A stretch of DNA of 64,000 nucleotides, taken from Sphingomonas hengshuiensis. GTDB lineage: Bacteria > Pseudomonadota > Alphaproteobacteria > Sphingomonadales > Sphingomonadaceae. The stretch lies in assembly GCF_000935025.1 (NCBI RefSeq), contig NZ_CP010836.1, positions 992,001-1,056,000 of the forward strand. Direction: 5' to 3'. The notes beneath the pieces were generated by a model that was given only the letters and a program-made list of their open reading frames with translations, did no database searches and had not been told where the DNA came from. This document shows positions 52,583 to 61,300 of the stretch, piece by piece. The position numbers and the translations under genes were made by a program. Numbering within the stretch: position 1 is the first letter of the stretch; every line of letters starts with the position of its first letter.

Positions 52583-53821
52583 ATGGACTTCACTTATTCC
52601 GAGCGCCAGACTCACTGGCTGGAGCGCGTGCGGGCGTTCATGGCGGCGCATGTGGCGCCAGCCGAGGCGCGCTATCATGCCGAAATCGACTCGGGGCCAA
52701 CACGGTGGCGCGTGCTGCCGGTGATCGAGGAACTGAAGGCCAAGGCCAGGGCGGAGGGGCTGTGGAACCTGTTCCTGCCGCCCGCCGCGCATGATGCGGG
52801 GAGCTATCGCGGTGCGGGGCTCACCAACCTCGATTATGCGCCCTGCGCCGAGGAAATGGGGCGAATCCCCTGGGCTTCAGAGATATTCAACTGCTCCGCG
52901 CCCGATACCGGCAATATGGAGGTGCTCCACCGCTATGGCACTGCCGAGCAGAAGCAACGCTGGCTCAAACCGCTGATGGCGGGCGAGATCCGGTCCGCCT
53001 TCGCGATGACCGAGCCGGATGTGGCGAGCTCGGACGCGACCAACATCGCAACACGGATCGAGCGGCATGGCGACGACTATGTGCTGAACGGGCGCAAATG
53101 GTGGATATCCGGTGCCGGCGACCCGCGCTGCAAGCTGCTGATCGTGTTGGGGGTCAGCGATGCCGATGCCGAGCGCCATGCGCGGCACAGCCAGATCTTC
53201 GTGCCGGTGGATACGCCGGGCGTCACGATCGGGCGGGCGCTCCCGGTGTTCGGCTATGACGATGCGCCGCATGGCCATTGCGAGGTGACCTTCGACAATG
53301 CCCGCGTGCCCGCCGCGAATATCGTGCTGGGCGAGGGGCGCGGGTTCGAAGTCGCGCAGGGTCGGCTGGGGCCGGGGCGCATCCACCATTGTATGCGCGC
53401 GATCGGCCTGGCCGAAATGGCGCTGGACGCGATGGTCCAGCGCCTGCTGCGCCGCGAGGCATTCGGCAAGCGCATCGCCGACCAGTCGATCTGGGAGCAG
53501 CGCGTGGCCGAGGCACGGACCGAGATCGAGATGACCCGGCTGTTGTGCCTCAAGGCCGCCGACATGATGGACAAGGTCGGCAACAAGGTCGCGCAGCGCG
53601 AGATCGCCATGATCAAGGTCGCCGGGCCGAAACTGGCGCTGAAGGTTATCGACGACGCGATCCAGGCGCATGGCGGGGCGGGGGTGTGCAGCGACTTCCC
53701 GCTGGCGGCGGCCTATGCACTGGCGCGCACGCTCCGCCTGGCCGACGGGCCGGACGAGGTCCACAACCGGGCGATCGCACGGATCGAATATCGCCGCTTC
53801 AAGGAGACCGTGAATGGCTGA
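52583..53821 (+). CDS. Acyl-CoA dehydrogenase, ACAD10/11 type
   Basis: Protein of 412 residues. [32 protein letters not shown] and the end motif [18 protein letters not shown] are specific to the ACAD10/11 subgroup. In that subgroup the YEGT base is replaced by DGPD. Family knowledge: it converts 4-phospho-acyl-CoA to the unsaturated ester that enters beta-oxidation. It starts 2 bp after the kinase and overlaps RidA by 8 bp. Confidence 0.9.
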   Translation: MDFTYSERQTHWLERVRAFMAAHVAPAEARYHAEIDSGPTRWRVLPVIEELKAKARAEGLWNLFLPPAAHDAGSYRGAGLTNLDYAPCAEEMGRIPWASEIFNCSAPDTGNMEVLHRYGTAEQKQRWLKPLMAGEIRSAFAMTEPDVASSDATNIATRIERHGDDYVLNGRKWWISGAGDPRCKLLIVLGVSDADAERHARHSQIFVPVDTPGVTIGRALPVFGYDDAPHGHCEVTFDNARVPAANIVLGEGRGFEVAQGRLGPGRIHHCMRAIGLAEMALDAMVQRLLRREAFGKRIADQSIWEQRVAEARTEIEMTRLLCLKAADMMDKVGNKVAQREIAMIKVAGPKLALKVIDDAIQAHGGAGVCSDFPLAAAYALARTLRLADGPDEVHNRAIARIEYRRFKETVNG

Positions 53822-54170
53822 AATCCGGCGGCTCCAGAGCAATCCGCGGATGAGCGGCGCGGTCGTTCATAATGGCGTGGTTTCGCTGTCCGGGCAGGTC
53901 GCGATCGACCATCGCGGCGGCGTCGTGGCGGATCAGGTGCGCGAGGTGCTGGAGCGTATCGACCTGCTGCTGGCGGAGGCGGGGGCCGACAAATCGCGCC
54001 TGCTCACGGCCAATCTGTATTTGGCCGACATCGCTTCGCTGGGGGTGCTCAACGCCGCCTGGGATCGCTGGGTCGTGCCCGGTTGCACCCCGACGCGCAC
54101 CACGATCCAGGCGGTGCTGGCCTCCCCCGATTATGCGGTGGAAATCGCCGTCACGGCGGCGCTCGACTGA
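53814..54170 (+). CDS. RidA/YjgF-family protein
   Basis: Protein of 118 residues with the RidA fold: [29 protein letters not shown], and the conserved Arg in [15 protein letters not shown] followed by VEIAVTAAL. It probably deaminates enamine/imine intermediates, perhaps from the convergent PLP enzyme. Its 3' end overlaps that gene by 40 bp on the opposite strand. Confidence 0.88.
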   Translation: MAEIRRLQSNPRMSGAVVHNGVVSLSGQVAIDHRGGVVADQVREVLERIDLLLAEAGADKSRLLTANLYLADIASLGVLNAAWDRWVVPGCTPTRTTIQAVLASPDYAVEIAVTAALD

Positions 54171-55345
54171 AGCATCTCGCGGGTGAGTGCGCCCAGACGG
54201 TAGACGCCCTCTCGCGCGGGCTCGGTCGGGATCATCGAGAAGCTGAGGCGCAACGTGTTGCGTTCGGCGGCTATTCCGCGTGGGTAGAAGGCGGCGCCCG
54301 CGATCGCGGAGACCCCCTGTTCCTCCAATGCGCGCTGGGTCAGGACCGTGGCGTCGATCTGCTCGGGTAGTTCGATCCAGATGTAGAGCCCGCCCTCGGG
54401 CCGGCTCCAGCGAACGCCGTGCGGCATATGTTCGGCGAGCGCGGCCAGCATCGAATCGCGGCGTTCGCGATAGACGGCGCAGGCGGTTGCGATCGTCTCC
54501 TCCAAATGCGCCTCAACTACATCGAGCAGCAGCATCTGGCTCAGCGCGCTGGTGGCAAGGTCGCTCGCCTGCTTGATCAGCACCAGCTTGCGGATGACGG
54601 CGGCAGGCCCGGCGATCCAGCCGATGCGCAGCGATGGCGCCACCATCTTGGAGAAGGTGCCGGTGTACAGGACCGGCGCAGCCTCGACGCTGCCACGGCG
54701 GGCGCAGGCCAGCGCGATCAGCGAGGGTAGCGGCGCGCCATCATAGCGGAGCCGCTCGTAGCAGCCATCCTCCAGGATCGCCATGCCGCTGGCATCGGCC
54801 ATGTCGAGCAACGCCTCGCGCTCCGCCAGCGTCATCGTGGTGCCGGTGGGGTTGCGGAAATCGGGACCGGCATAGCAGAACTTCACGTCCGTAGGGTTAC
54901 CCCCCGGCAGCCCGACATAGGTGGGCTGATAGGCGTCAAACGCCCGGAGCGCTCCGATGAAGCTCGGTATCTCCACCATTGCCCGGTCGCCTGGCGACAG
55001 GAGCAGCTTGGCGACGAAATCCAGGCCCTGCTGCGATCCGTTGGTGATCAGGATATTGTCGACCGCGCAGGGCGCGCCCAGCCCGGTCATATACGCGGCA
55101 ATCCACGCGCGCAGCGGCCCGTACCCTTCGCTCGGCGCATATTGCAGCGCGGTGCGCGCGACGGCGCGGTCGGCCCAGATGCGGTTCGACGCAGCGGCAA
55201 TTGCTTCATAGGGAAAGATGTCGGGATCGGGCAGGCCGCCGCCGAGATGGATGAGCTGCTTTGCGGCGAGCAGCTTCATCCTTTCGCGGATGTCTGAAGC
55301 CACGACATCGCGCATCCGCGAGGCATAGAGTCTGTCCCAATCCAT
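54131..55345 (-). CDS. PLP-dependent aminotransferase, class I (2-aminoadipate/MocR-like)
   Basis: Protein of 404 residues: IHLGGGLPDPDIFPYE, ITNGSQQGLDFVAKLLLSPG, PDFRNPTGTTM, ILEDGCYERLRYDG, and the PLP lysine in YTGTFSKMVAPSLRIGW. It lacks the GntR domain of MocR regulators. Likely transfers amino groups from an amino acid. An aminotransferase also occurs in the actinobacterial KstR2 cluster (aspB). The start at 55345 was chosen at MDWDRLYASRM; the upstream in-frame ATG gives a Cys/Arg-rich leader unlike protein. Confidence 0.86.
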   Translation of the reverse strand: MDWDRLYASRMRDVVASDIRERMKLLAAKQLIHLGGGLPDPDIFPYEAIAAASNRIWADRAVARTALQYAPSEGYGPLRAWIAAYMTGLGAPCAVDNILITNGSQQGLDFVAKLLLSPGDRAMVEIPSFIGALRAFDAYQPTYVGLPGGNPTDVKFCYAGPDFRNPTGTTMTLAEREALLDMADASGMAILEDGCYERLRYDGAPLPSLIALACARRGSVEAAPVLYTGTFSKMVAPSLRIGWIAGPAAVIRKLVLIKQASDLATSALSQMLLLDVVEAHLEETIATACAVYRERRDSMLAALAEHMPHGVRWSRPEGGLYIWIELPEQIDATVLTQRALEEQGVSAIAGAAFYPRGIAAERNTLRLSFSMIPTEPAREGVYRLGALTREMLQSSAAVTAISTA

Positions 55346-55388
55346 CCTTCCGAACCTCCCAAATCGTCTGTTTGCTGAACGCTCGGGG

Positions 55389-56642
55389 TCAGGGCGCCAG
55401 CACCACCGGCATATGCTTGATGCCGCCAACGAAGTTGGAGCGCAGCCGGTCGACCGGGCCGGCCAGTTCCATGCCGGGAAAGCGCGCGAGCAATTCGGTC
55501 AGCACCGCGCGCAGTTCGATGCGGGCAAGGTCGTTGCCGAGGCAGCTATGACGACCAAAGCCGAAGGTCAGATGGCGGTTGGGGCGCCGCGCCAGATCGA
55601 GCGTGCTGGGCGCCTCGAACACGCTCTCGTCGCGATTGGCGGAGGGGTAGAACAGCACGACCTTTTCTCCCGCGCGCACCGTCTGCCCGCCGATCTCGAC
55701 ATCGCGCGTGGCCGTGCGCGCCATATAGACGATCGGCGTCACCCAACGCAGCAATTCCTCCACCGCCGTCGGCATCAGCGCGGGATCGGCAGTGAGCGCA
55801 GCGCGCGCGGCGGGGTTCTCGATCAGCGCGAGCATCGCGCCGCTGGTGGCGTTGCGCGTCGTCTCGTTGCCGGCGATGGCGAGCAGGAAGCAGAAGCCGA
55901 GGATTTCGCGATCGTTGAGCGGCGCCCCGTCGATGCGAGCCTCGACCAGCAGGCTCACCAGATCCTCACGCGGGGAGGCCCGTCGCGCGGCGATGAAGCG
56001 GGCGAAGTAGGCGAACATCGCCTGCTGCGCCGCCACGATCGCCTCGCGCGGCAGGTCGACGCTGCCATATTCGGGGTCCTCGCTGCCGATCACCGCATTG
56101 CTCCACAGATACATCTGGTCGCGGTCCTCGCCGGGCACCCCCAGCAGCTCGAGGATCACGTCGAGCGGCAGGCGCATCGCGATTGCCTCGACGAAGTCGA
56201 TCCGGCCATCGCCTTCGGCGGTGCGCACCCGCGCGGCGGCGACTTCGTCGGCGATCTCGCGGCAGCGGGCGATGATATGCTCCTCCAGCGCGCGCATCAC
56301 GCTGGGCTTGAACCGCTCGCGCAGGACCATGCGGCTCTTGTGATGTTCGGGCGGGTCCATGGTGAGCAGGAGCGGCACGCGCGGCGCATCCGCAGCGATC
56401 ATCTGATCCTTGCGCAGGATGGTGACGCCAGGCGCATTGATGAAGCTGTCACTGTCTTTGCCGACATCGGTGACGTGCCCGTAGCGGGTGATCGCCCAGA
56501 ATGGCTGGCGAATGCCGTCGTCGTGCCAGGCGACCGGCGTGTCGCGCCGCATCCGGGCCCAGATGTCGTGCGGATAGCCATGGCTTGCGAAGCGATCGGG
56601 ATCGAAACAGGCGTGGTCGGCCAGCGGACGCGCGGTTGCCAT
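55389..56642 (-). CDS. Cytochrome P450 with CYP125/142-like features
   Basis: Protein of 417 residues, soluble bacterial P450. The I-helix reads AIAGNETTRNATSG, characteristic of CYP125/CYP142-type enzymes. The ExxR motif is EELLRW and the haem loop FGFGRHSCLGNDLARIE has Cys367. LTMDPPEHHKSRMVLRERF precedes. In actinobacteria this group oxidises the terminal carbon of sterol side chains, which fits the steroid-type genes nearby. No ferredoxin gene is adjacent. It is divergent from a tetR gene across a palindromic operator. Confidence 0.88.
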   Translation of the reverse strand: MATARPLADHACFDPDRFASHGYPHDIWARMRRDTPVAWHDDGIRQPFWAITRYGHVTDVGKDSDSFINAPGVTILRKDQMIAADAPRVPLLLTMDPPEHHKSRMVLRERFKPSVMRALEEHIIARCREIADEVAAARVRTAEGDGRIDFVEAIAMRLPLDVILELLGVPGEDRDQMYLWSNAVIGSEDPEYGSVDLPREAIVAAQQAMFAYFARFIAARRASPREDLVSLLVEARIDGAPLNDREILGFCFLLAIAGNETTRNATSGAMLALIENPAARAALTADPALMPTAVEELLRWVTPIVYMARTATRDVEIGGQTVRAGEKVVLFYPSANRDESVFEAPSTLDLARRPNRHLTFGFGRHSCLGNDLARIELRAVLTELLARFPGMELAGPVDRLRSNFVGGIKHMPVVLAP

Positions 56643-56656
56643 GCAAGGGCTCCTTA

Positions 56657-56674
56657 AGTGAACGATCGTTCACT
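56657..56674. promoter_or_regulatory. 18-bp perfect palindrome AGTGAACGATCGTTCACT
   Basis: Fully self-complementary, in the 68-bp gap between the divergent P450 and tetR starts, 15 bp before the P450 start codon. Its form (GTGAACGATCGTTCAC core) is typical of TetR-family operators. It very likely binds the adjacent TetR protein and controls both genes. Confidence 0.8.
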
Positions 56675-56710
56675 AGCATCGCGACCCGTACTCTGCTAGC
56701 CGCAATTGCG

Positions 56711-57274
56711 ATGAGCAAATCGCGAACGCGCATGGCGCCCGACGAGCGGCGAGCGGTGATCCTGTTGGCGGCTGCGGCGATGTTTCAGGAGCGCGGCTTT
56801 GCGGCGTCGAGCATCGATGCGATCGCCGCCGCCGCCGGGATCAGCGGCCCCGCGATCTACCGCTATTTCGCGCGCAAGACCGAATTGCTGGTGGCCTTGC
56901 TGGAGGGCGCGACTCGTACCGCGATGGTGGAGGTTGCGGATGCGGTGGCGCGGACCGGCGAGGGGGAGCGGTTGGCGGCAATGGCCGACGCGCTCGCCCG
57001 CCATGCGCAACGCGAAGGCGCGGTGATCGGGCTATTGCAGTCGACCGTGGCGGAGATGGAACCGGCCGATCGCGCGCGGCTGGACGAAATCCGCTCGCGA
57101 CTTGTCGCCGAACTCGCCGGGCTGCTCCTTGCCGAGCGGTCTGACCTGGACACTGTGGAAGCGCATATTCATGTCGAAGCGGCGCTGGGCGTCATCGGGC
57201 AGCTGGCACGACGGCCTCAACCGCAGCATTCGGAACGGTTTCGTCGGTTGTTGCTGGCAATCCTTGAAGCGTGA
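56711..57274 (+). CDS. TetR-family transcriptional regulator
   Basis: Protein of 187 residues. HTH at about 12-58: AVILLAAAAMFQERGFAASS, IDAIAAAAGISGPAIYRYFARKTEL. The ligand domain is short and helical. It probably represses the divergent P450 gene and itself through the palindrome at 56657. KstR2, the regulator of steroid ring C/D genes in actinobacteria, is also TetR-family, but orthology is not evident from sequence. Confidence 0.9.
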   Translation: MSKSRTRMAPDERRAVILLAAAAMFQERGFAASSIDAIAAAAGISGPAIYRYFARKTELLVALLEGATRTAMVEVADAVARTGEGERLAAMADALARHAQREGAVIGLLQSTVAEMEPADRARLDEIRSRLVAELAGLLLAERSDLDTVEAHIHVEAALGVIGQLARRPQPQHSERFRRLLLAILEA

Positions 57275-57678
57275 AGCTGGTACCGACAGCCTTTTCATAG
57301 TGGAAACCGATTTTCACAGGCGCAGTCGGACGCTGGAGAGAGGTCGGCAAAGGCATTTGATTTGCTGCGTGCGCTTGCGGAGCTTTCCGCCATGATGCTG
57401 TCGATTGCCGGGGCGGGGGTGCTGCTTGCGAAGGATGTCCCCCGTTGCGGCAACCCCCGCCGGGCGAGCCCGCGATGGCTGGTATCGGAAAAGCTTCGTC
57501 ACAGTTTCGCAGTTTGCTGTCGATCGGCAGATCGAACTGCCTCGGTCCTGCAGTCGGCGGCGTTGATTGCGGTAAAACCGATTCCCCAAATTTGCTTCGG
57601 CTTCAGCGTGCGCTGCGCGGGATCGATATTGCGCGCGGCGTTCCGCAGGATCGCGAGCCGTTCGTGGCGCGGGGTCGT
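57275..57678. other. Intergenic stretch containing a recombinase relic
   Basis: About 400 bp between convergent tetR and the DASS transporter. Apart from the integrase fragment at 57485-57615 no gene-like frame or terminator was recognised. Confidence 0.5.
57485..57615 (-). pseudogene. Relic of a tyrosine recombinase (phage-integrase type)
   Basis: Read on the minus strand, one frame gives LKPKQIWGIGF and, after a frameshift, another gives FDLPIDSKLRNCDEAF. These match the LKPKxIWAIRF and FDLAIDSKLRGCDLVK blocks near the N-terminus of a widespread alphaproteobacterial integrase family. Nothing resembling the catalytic R-H-R-Y region follows. It marks a past mobile-element insertion at the edge of the catabolic island. 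Confidence 0.6.
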
Positions 57679-58977
57679 TCAGAACGGGAAAAAATAGGGA
57701 ATGACGAGCACGCCTGCGGCCCAGGTCAGGAAGTTGAGCGGCACGCCGACCCGCACGAAATCCATATATTTGTATTTGCCGAGCTGGAAGACGAGGACGT
57801 TGGTCTGATAGCCGAAGGGCGTTGCGAACGCCGCGCTGGCAGCCATCATCACCGCCACCAGGAATGGTCGCGGATCGACCCCCAGGCTCTCGGCCAGTGC
57901 CACCGCGACCGGCGTGATCAACACGGCCACAGCCGCGTTGGAAAGAAATTCGGTGGCGAACAGCGTCACGCCGTAGAGCATGGCGAGCGCGACCCAGGGT
58001 CCAAAGGGCCGGATGAAGTCGATCAGCAGCGCAGTCCCCGCTGAAGCCAGTCCGGTCACCTCGATCGAAAGCCCGACGACGACCATGCCGGCGATAAGCA
58101 GCAGCACTTCGGGCCGCAGCCCGGCATAGGCTTCCTCGGGGCTGATCACCCGCAGCAGGATCAGCGTGACCGCACCGGCAAAGGCAGTGGCCGCGATCGG
58201 CGCGAAGCCGGTCGCTGCCCCGGCAATCACCGCCACGAATACCGCCAGCGAGATCAATGCACGCTTCGGCTGAAACGGCCGGTCGACTGCGAACAGCTCG
58301 GCGTCGCCCATCGTGCCGTCGCCGGTCTGTTCGTGCGGCTCGCGCACGGGCTGGGTGCTGCCGTGGCTTCTGGCCAGTTGCGGGCCGCCGACGAAGAACA
58401 GGTAGAGCCCACCGACTGCCGCGATCACCAGAGCGACCGGCGTGATCTCGAATATGCCGAACACCGGCTGCCCGGCGTTTCGCGCCATGTCGTTGACCAG
58501 GAGGTTGGTCGAGGTGCCGATCAGGGTACAGGCGCCCCCCATGATGGTGATGTAGCTGAGCGGGATAAGGAAGCGCTTCGGCGACAGCCCGAGCGAATTG
58601 GCGACATCCTTGACGACCGGCGCGGCGAGCACGACGATCGGAGTATTGTTGAGGAAGGCCGACGCACCCCCGCACGCTGCCATCATCAGCCATATTCCAA
58701 CCGCGCCGAGCCGCGCGCAGAGCTTCGTGGCCTGGCGGATCAGCAGCCCGAGCAGGCCGGAAAGCTCAATCGCATAGGCGATCACGAACAGGCAGGCGAG
58801 GGCGATGACCGCCGGGCTGGCGAACGCGCCCTGCACCTCGACCGGCCGGATCACGCCGAGGACGAGCAACGCTGCCGCCGCCGACAGCGCGGCAACGTCC
58901 GAACGCAGCCTGCCATCGATCAGCACGCCGACCACGGCGACCAGAACGACCAGCGCCGCGATCTGATTGAACTCCAT
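57679..58977 (-). CDS. DASS/SLC13-type anion transporter
   Basis: Protein of 432 residues with about eleven membrane helices. Two Asn-Thr motifs mark the two halves: LIGTSTNLLV (about 155) and GYQTNVLVFQLG (about 405). FLNNTPIVVLAAPVV and FLSNAAVAVLITPVA are the paired hairpin loops of the family. The TrkA_C domains found in many homologues are absent, replaced by a short hydrophilic linker (about 205-235). It probably takes up dicarboxylate or sulfate with sodium. Confidence 0.87.
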   Translation of the reverse strand: MEFNQIAALVVLVAVVGVLIDGRLRSDVAALSAAAALLVLGVIRPVEVQGAFASPAVIALACLFVIAYAIELSGLLGLLIRQATKLCARLGAVGIWLMMAACGGASAFLNNTPIVVLAAPVVKDVANSLGLSPKRFLIPLSYITIMGGACTLIGTSTNLLVNDMARNAGQPVFGIFEITPVALVIAAVGGLYLFFVGGPQLARSHGSTQPVREPHEQTGDGTMGDAELFAVDRPFQPKRALISLAVFVAVIAGAATGFAPIAATAFAGAVTLILLRVISPEEAYAGLRPEVLLLIAGMVVVGLSIEVTGLASAGTALLIDFIRPFGPWVALAMLYGVTLFATEFLSNAAVAVLITPVAVALAESLGVDPRPFLVAVMMAASAAFATPFGYQTNVLVFQLGKYKYMDFVRVGVPLNFLTWAAGVLVIPYFFPF

Positions 58978-59061
58978 CCGCCCTGCAGAGCCGCGCAGGA
59001 CCGGTTCGTCAAGCGATCAGCGCGACCTCCCATTATCGTGAGGACCTGCTATCGTCGCTGC

Positions 59062-59919
59062 ATGTCGTTACAGCCACATACGCCGGCACCAAGGCCGGGC
59101 CTGCATCTGGCGGCGCTGATATTGTTCGGTTTGATGCTGGCCGGTTGCGATCGCACAGCGCCCGAGCAAGCCGCCAATGCCCAGGCCGAGACGCCGGCCC
59201 CGACGATGCCGAAGCTGCCGGCGCCGGTCCCGGCGCTGTCGCGGGGCGATCTCATCGCTGCCGCCGCTCGGGCGGCATCGGCCTTCGCCGAGGGCAAGCC
59301 CTCCGAGGGGACGGATCCGCTGGTCGGGCGTACCTTCTCGGTGCGCATCGCCTTTGGCTGCACCGGCCCCGCGTCTGGCGGGCCGCAGGATGAGGATTTG
59401 CGGGGCGTGGCGAGCTGGACGCCGGGGCCCGACGGCAAGACTATCGAGCTCAGGATGACGCCGGGCGACTGGGCGGGTTCGGCGTTGATCGCCGCCGGCA
59501 CCGACGCTCCGGCCTGGGAAGCCGTCGAGGGTTTCTGGATTCCGCGGCCGTGGCTCGACTCGGAATCGTGTCCCGTCGTAAAGGGCGATCCGCTCCAGAC
59601 CGGAGAATTGGCCGCCGCGCCGCAGACTTTGGGGCTCGCCGCCATATTCGAAGAAGGCGGATCGCGGATCGGGCGCCGGAATGGACGGGCCTATACGTTC
59701 ACGGTCCGCGCGACGGGGGACACGCCGCTGCCGGCGCCCAACCAGGGCTATCGGATGGTGCTCCAAGGCAGGATCGCCTCGTTCCCGGATGGCCGGGCGA
59801 TCCGTTGCCGCGCGCCGGGCGTCGATCAGCGCCCGGTCTGCGTCGTCGCCACCAAACTCGACCGCGTCGCCTTCGAGGATTCGGACGGGGCGATGCTGAG
59901 CGAATGGCGGCCCGGCTGA
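59062..59919 (+). CDS. Putative lipoprotein of unknown function
   Basis: Protein of 285 residues. The N-terminal signal ends in a lipobox, LMLAGC, so the mature protein is expected to be lipid-anchored in the periplasm. An Ala/Pro-rich linker precedes a beta-rich domain (FSVRIAFGCTGPASG, VASWTPGPDGKTIELRM, YTFTVRATGD) with several Cys that could form disulfides. No known family was recognised. The ATG at 59062 is preceded by no strong ribosome site. Confidence 0.65.
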   Translation: MSLQPHTPAPRPGLHLAALILFGLMLAGCDRTAPEQAANAQAETPAPTMPKLPAPVPALSRGDLIAAAARAASAFAEGKPSEGTDPLVGRTFSVRIAFGCTGPASGGPQDEDLRGVASWTPGPDGKTIELRMTPGDWAGSALIAAGTDAPAWEAVEGFWIPRPWLDSESCPVVKGDPLQTGELAAAPQTLGLAAIFEEGGSRIGRRNGRAYTFTVRATGDTPLPAPNQGYRMVLQGRIASFPDGRAIRCRAPGVDQRPVCVVATKLDRVAFEDSDGAMLSEWRPG

Positions 59920-59926
59920 GGCGCGC

Positions 59927-61300
59927 TTAGTACAGACTTGGGTTCGTCCGTCCGGCCATGGCGACAGCTACAGATACCTCGTCTCCCGGAATCCCGACTC
60001 CGCGCAGCGACTGACCGGCGGTCTCGGGCGTAAACCGCAAGGCGACGGCGCCGACCGCGCAGGCCGCCATCATCACGAAAGCGGGCATGAGCTCGTTTCC
60101 CGTCGCGCCGATCAGCCAGCTGTTGAAGGCGGGCGCGGTGCCGCCGAACAGCGAGGTCGAGACGTTATAGGCGATCGCGAACCCGGCGAAGCGGACATGG
60201 GTCGGGAACATCGCCGGGAAGGTGGCCGAGATCGTCGCGAGCTGCGGTACGTAGAGCAGGCCGAGAAGCGCGAACCCGACGATGGCGCCGACCAGTCCGG
60301 TGGCCATCAGCAGATAGAGCGGCACGACCAGCACGAAGAGGCCGGTGAGCGAGAACCACCACAGCGGCTTGCGCCCGACGCGGTCGGACAGGGCGCCGGC
60401 GAACGGCACCACCAGCGCCTCGTCGCCGCTGAGGCCCAGGCGCCGCTGGAGGTAGGTCGGCATATAGCTGAGTAGCGTATAGTTGACGACGTTGAGCGCG
60501 ACGACGAGCCCACTCATCTCGAGCAATGGCCGCCAGTATCGCGTCAGGAGATGCCTGAGCTCGGTCGATGCCGCCGGCTCGCGCGCGCCCTGCGCCTCGA
60601 TCTCGCGGAAGATCGGCGTGTCCTCCATCCGCGAGCGCAGATACATGCCGACCAGCCCCATCGGCCCGGCCACCAGGAACGGGATCCGCCACGCCCAGTC
60701 GTGCATCGCCGCCTCGCCGAGCAGCAGCGAGAAGCCGAGCATGAGCAGCGCGCCGAGCGAGAAGCCCGCCAGCGTGCCGAATTCGAGGAAGCTGCCGCAC
60801 AGGCCGCGTTTATCGTCGGGCGCATATTCGGCCATGAAGGTCGCGGCGCCGCCATATTCGCCGCCGGTCGAGAAGCCCTGAATCATCCGCAGCGCGACCA
60901 GCAGCACTGGTGCCCAGACCCCGATCGTCGCGTAGGACGGGATCAGCCCGACGCCGACCGTCGCCGCCGACATCATCAGGATGGTGATCGCGAGCACCGA
61001 CTTGCGGCCGTAACGGTCGCCGAGCGGGCCCCAGAACAGCCCGCCGAGCGGACGCACGAGGAACGAGATCGCGAACGTCGCCAGCGCGAACAGGGTTGCC
61101 TGTTCGGTCTCCCCGGGAAACAGCGCCGCGGCAATATAGGTGACGCCATAGGCATAGATGCCGTAATCGAACCATTCGGTGGCATTGCCCATCGCCGAAG
61201 CCGCGATCGCCTTGCGCAACACGCCGGGGGGCACTGCGTCGGTGTTGCCGAGCGGGACATTGGCGCCGATGTCCGGCGCTGCATCTAGATCGCTGATCAT
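59927..61300 (-). CDS. ProP-like MFS transporter (MHS family) with possible internal deletion
   Basis: Protein of 457 residues of the metabolite:H+ symporter family: SAMGNATEWFDYGIYAYG, FLVRPLGGLFWGPLGDRYGRK, RMIQGFSTGGEYGGAATFMAE. Between QRRLGLSGDEA and the second GALSDRVGRKP loop only about ten residues occur, where relatives have a full membrane helix. An in-frame loss of about 16-18 residues near position 293-299 is suggested. Homologues import proline, betaine or ectoine. It overlaps the upstream MFS gene by 4 bp. Confidence 0.82.
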   Translation of the reverse strand: MISDLDAAPDIGANVPLGNTDAVPPGVLRKAIAASAMGNATEWFDYGIYAYGVTYIAAALFPGETEQATLFALATFAISFLVRPLGGLFWGPLGDRYGRKSVLAITILMMSAATVGVGLIPSYATIGVWAPVLLVALRMIQGFSTGGEYGGAATFMAEYAPDDKRGLCGSFLEFGTLAGFSLGALLMLGFSLLLGEAAMHDWAWRIPFLVAGPMGLVGMYLRSRMEDTPIFREIEAQGAREPAASTELRHLLTRYWRPLLEMSGLVVALNVVNYTLLSYMPTYLQRRLGLSGDEALVVPFAGALSDRVGRKPLWWFSLTGLFVLVVPLYLLMATGLVGAIVGFALLGLLYVPQLATISATFPAMFPTHVRFAGFAIAYNVSTSLFGGTAPAFNSWLIGATGNELMPAFVMMAACAVGAVALRFTPETAGQSLRGVGIPGDEVSVAVAMAGRTNPSLY

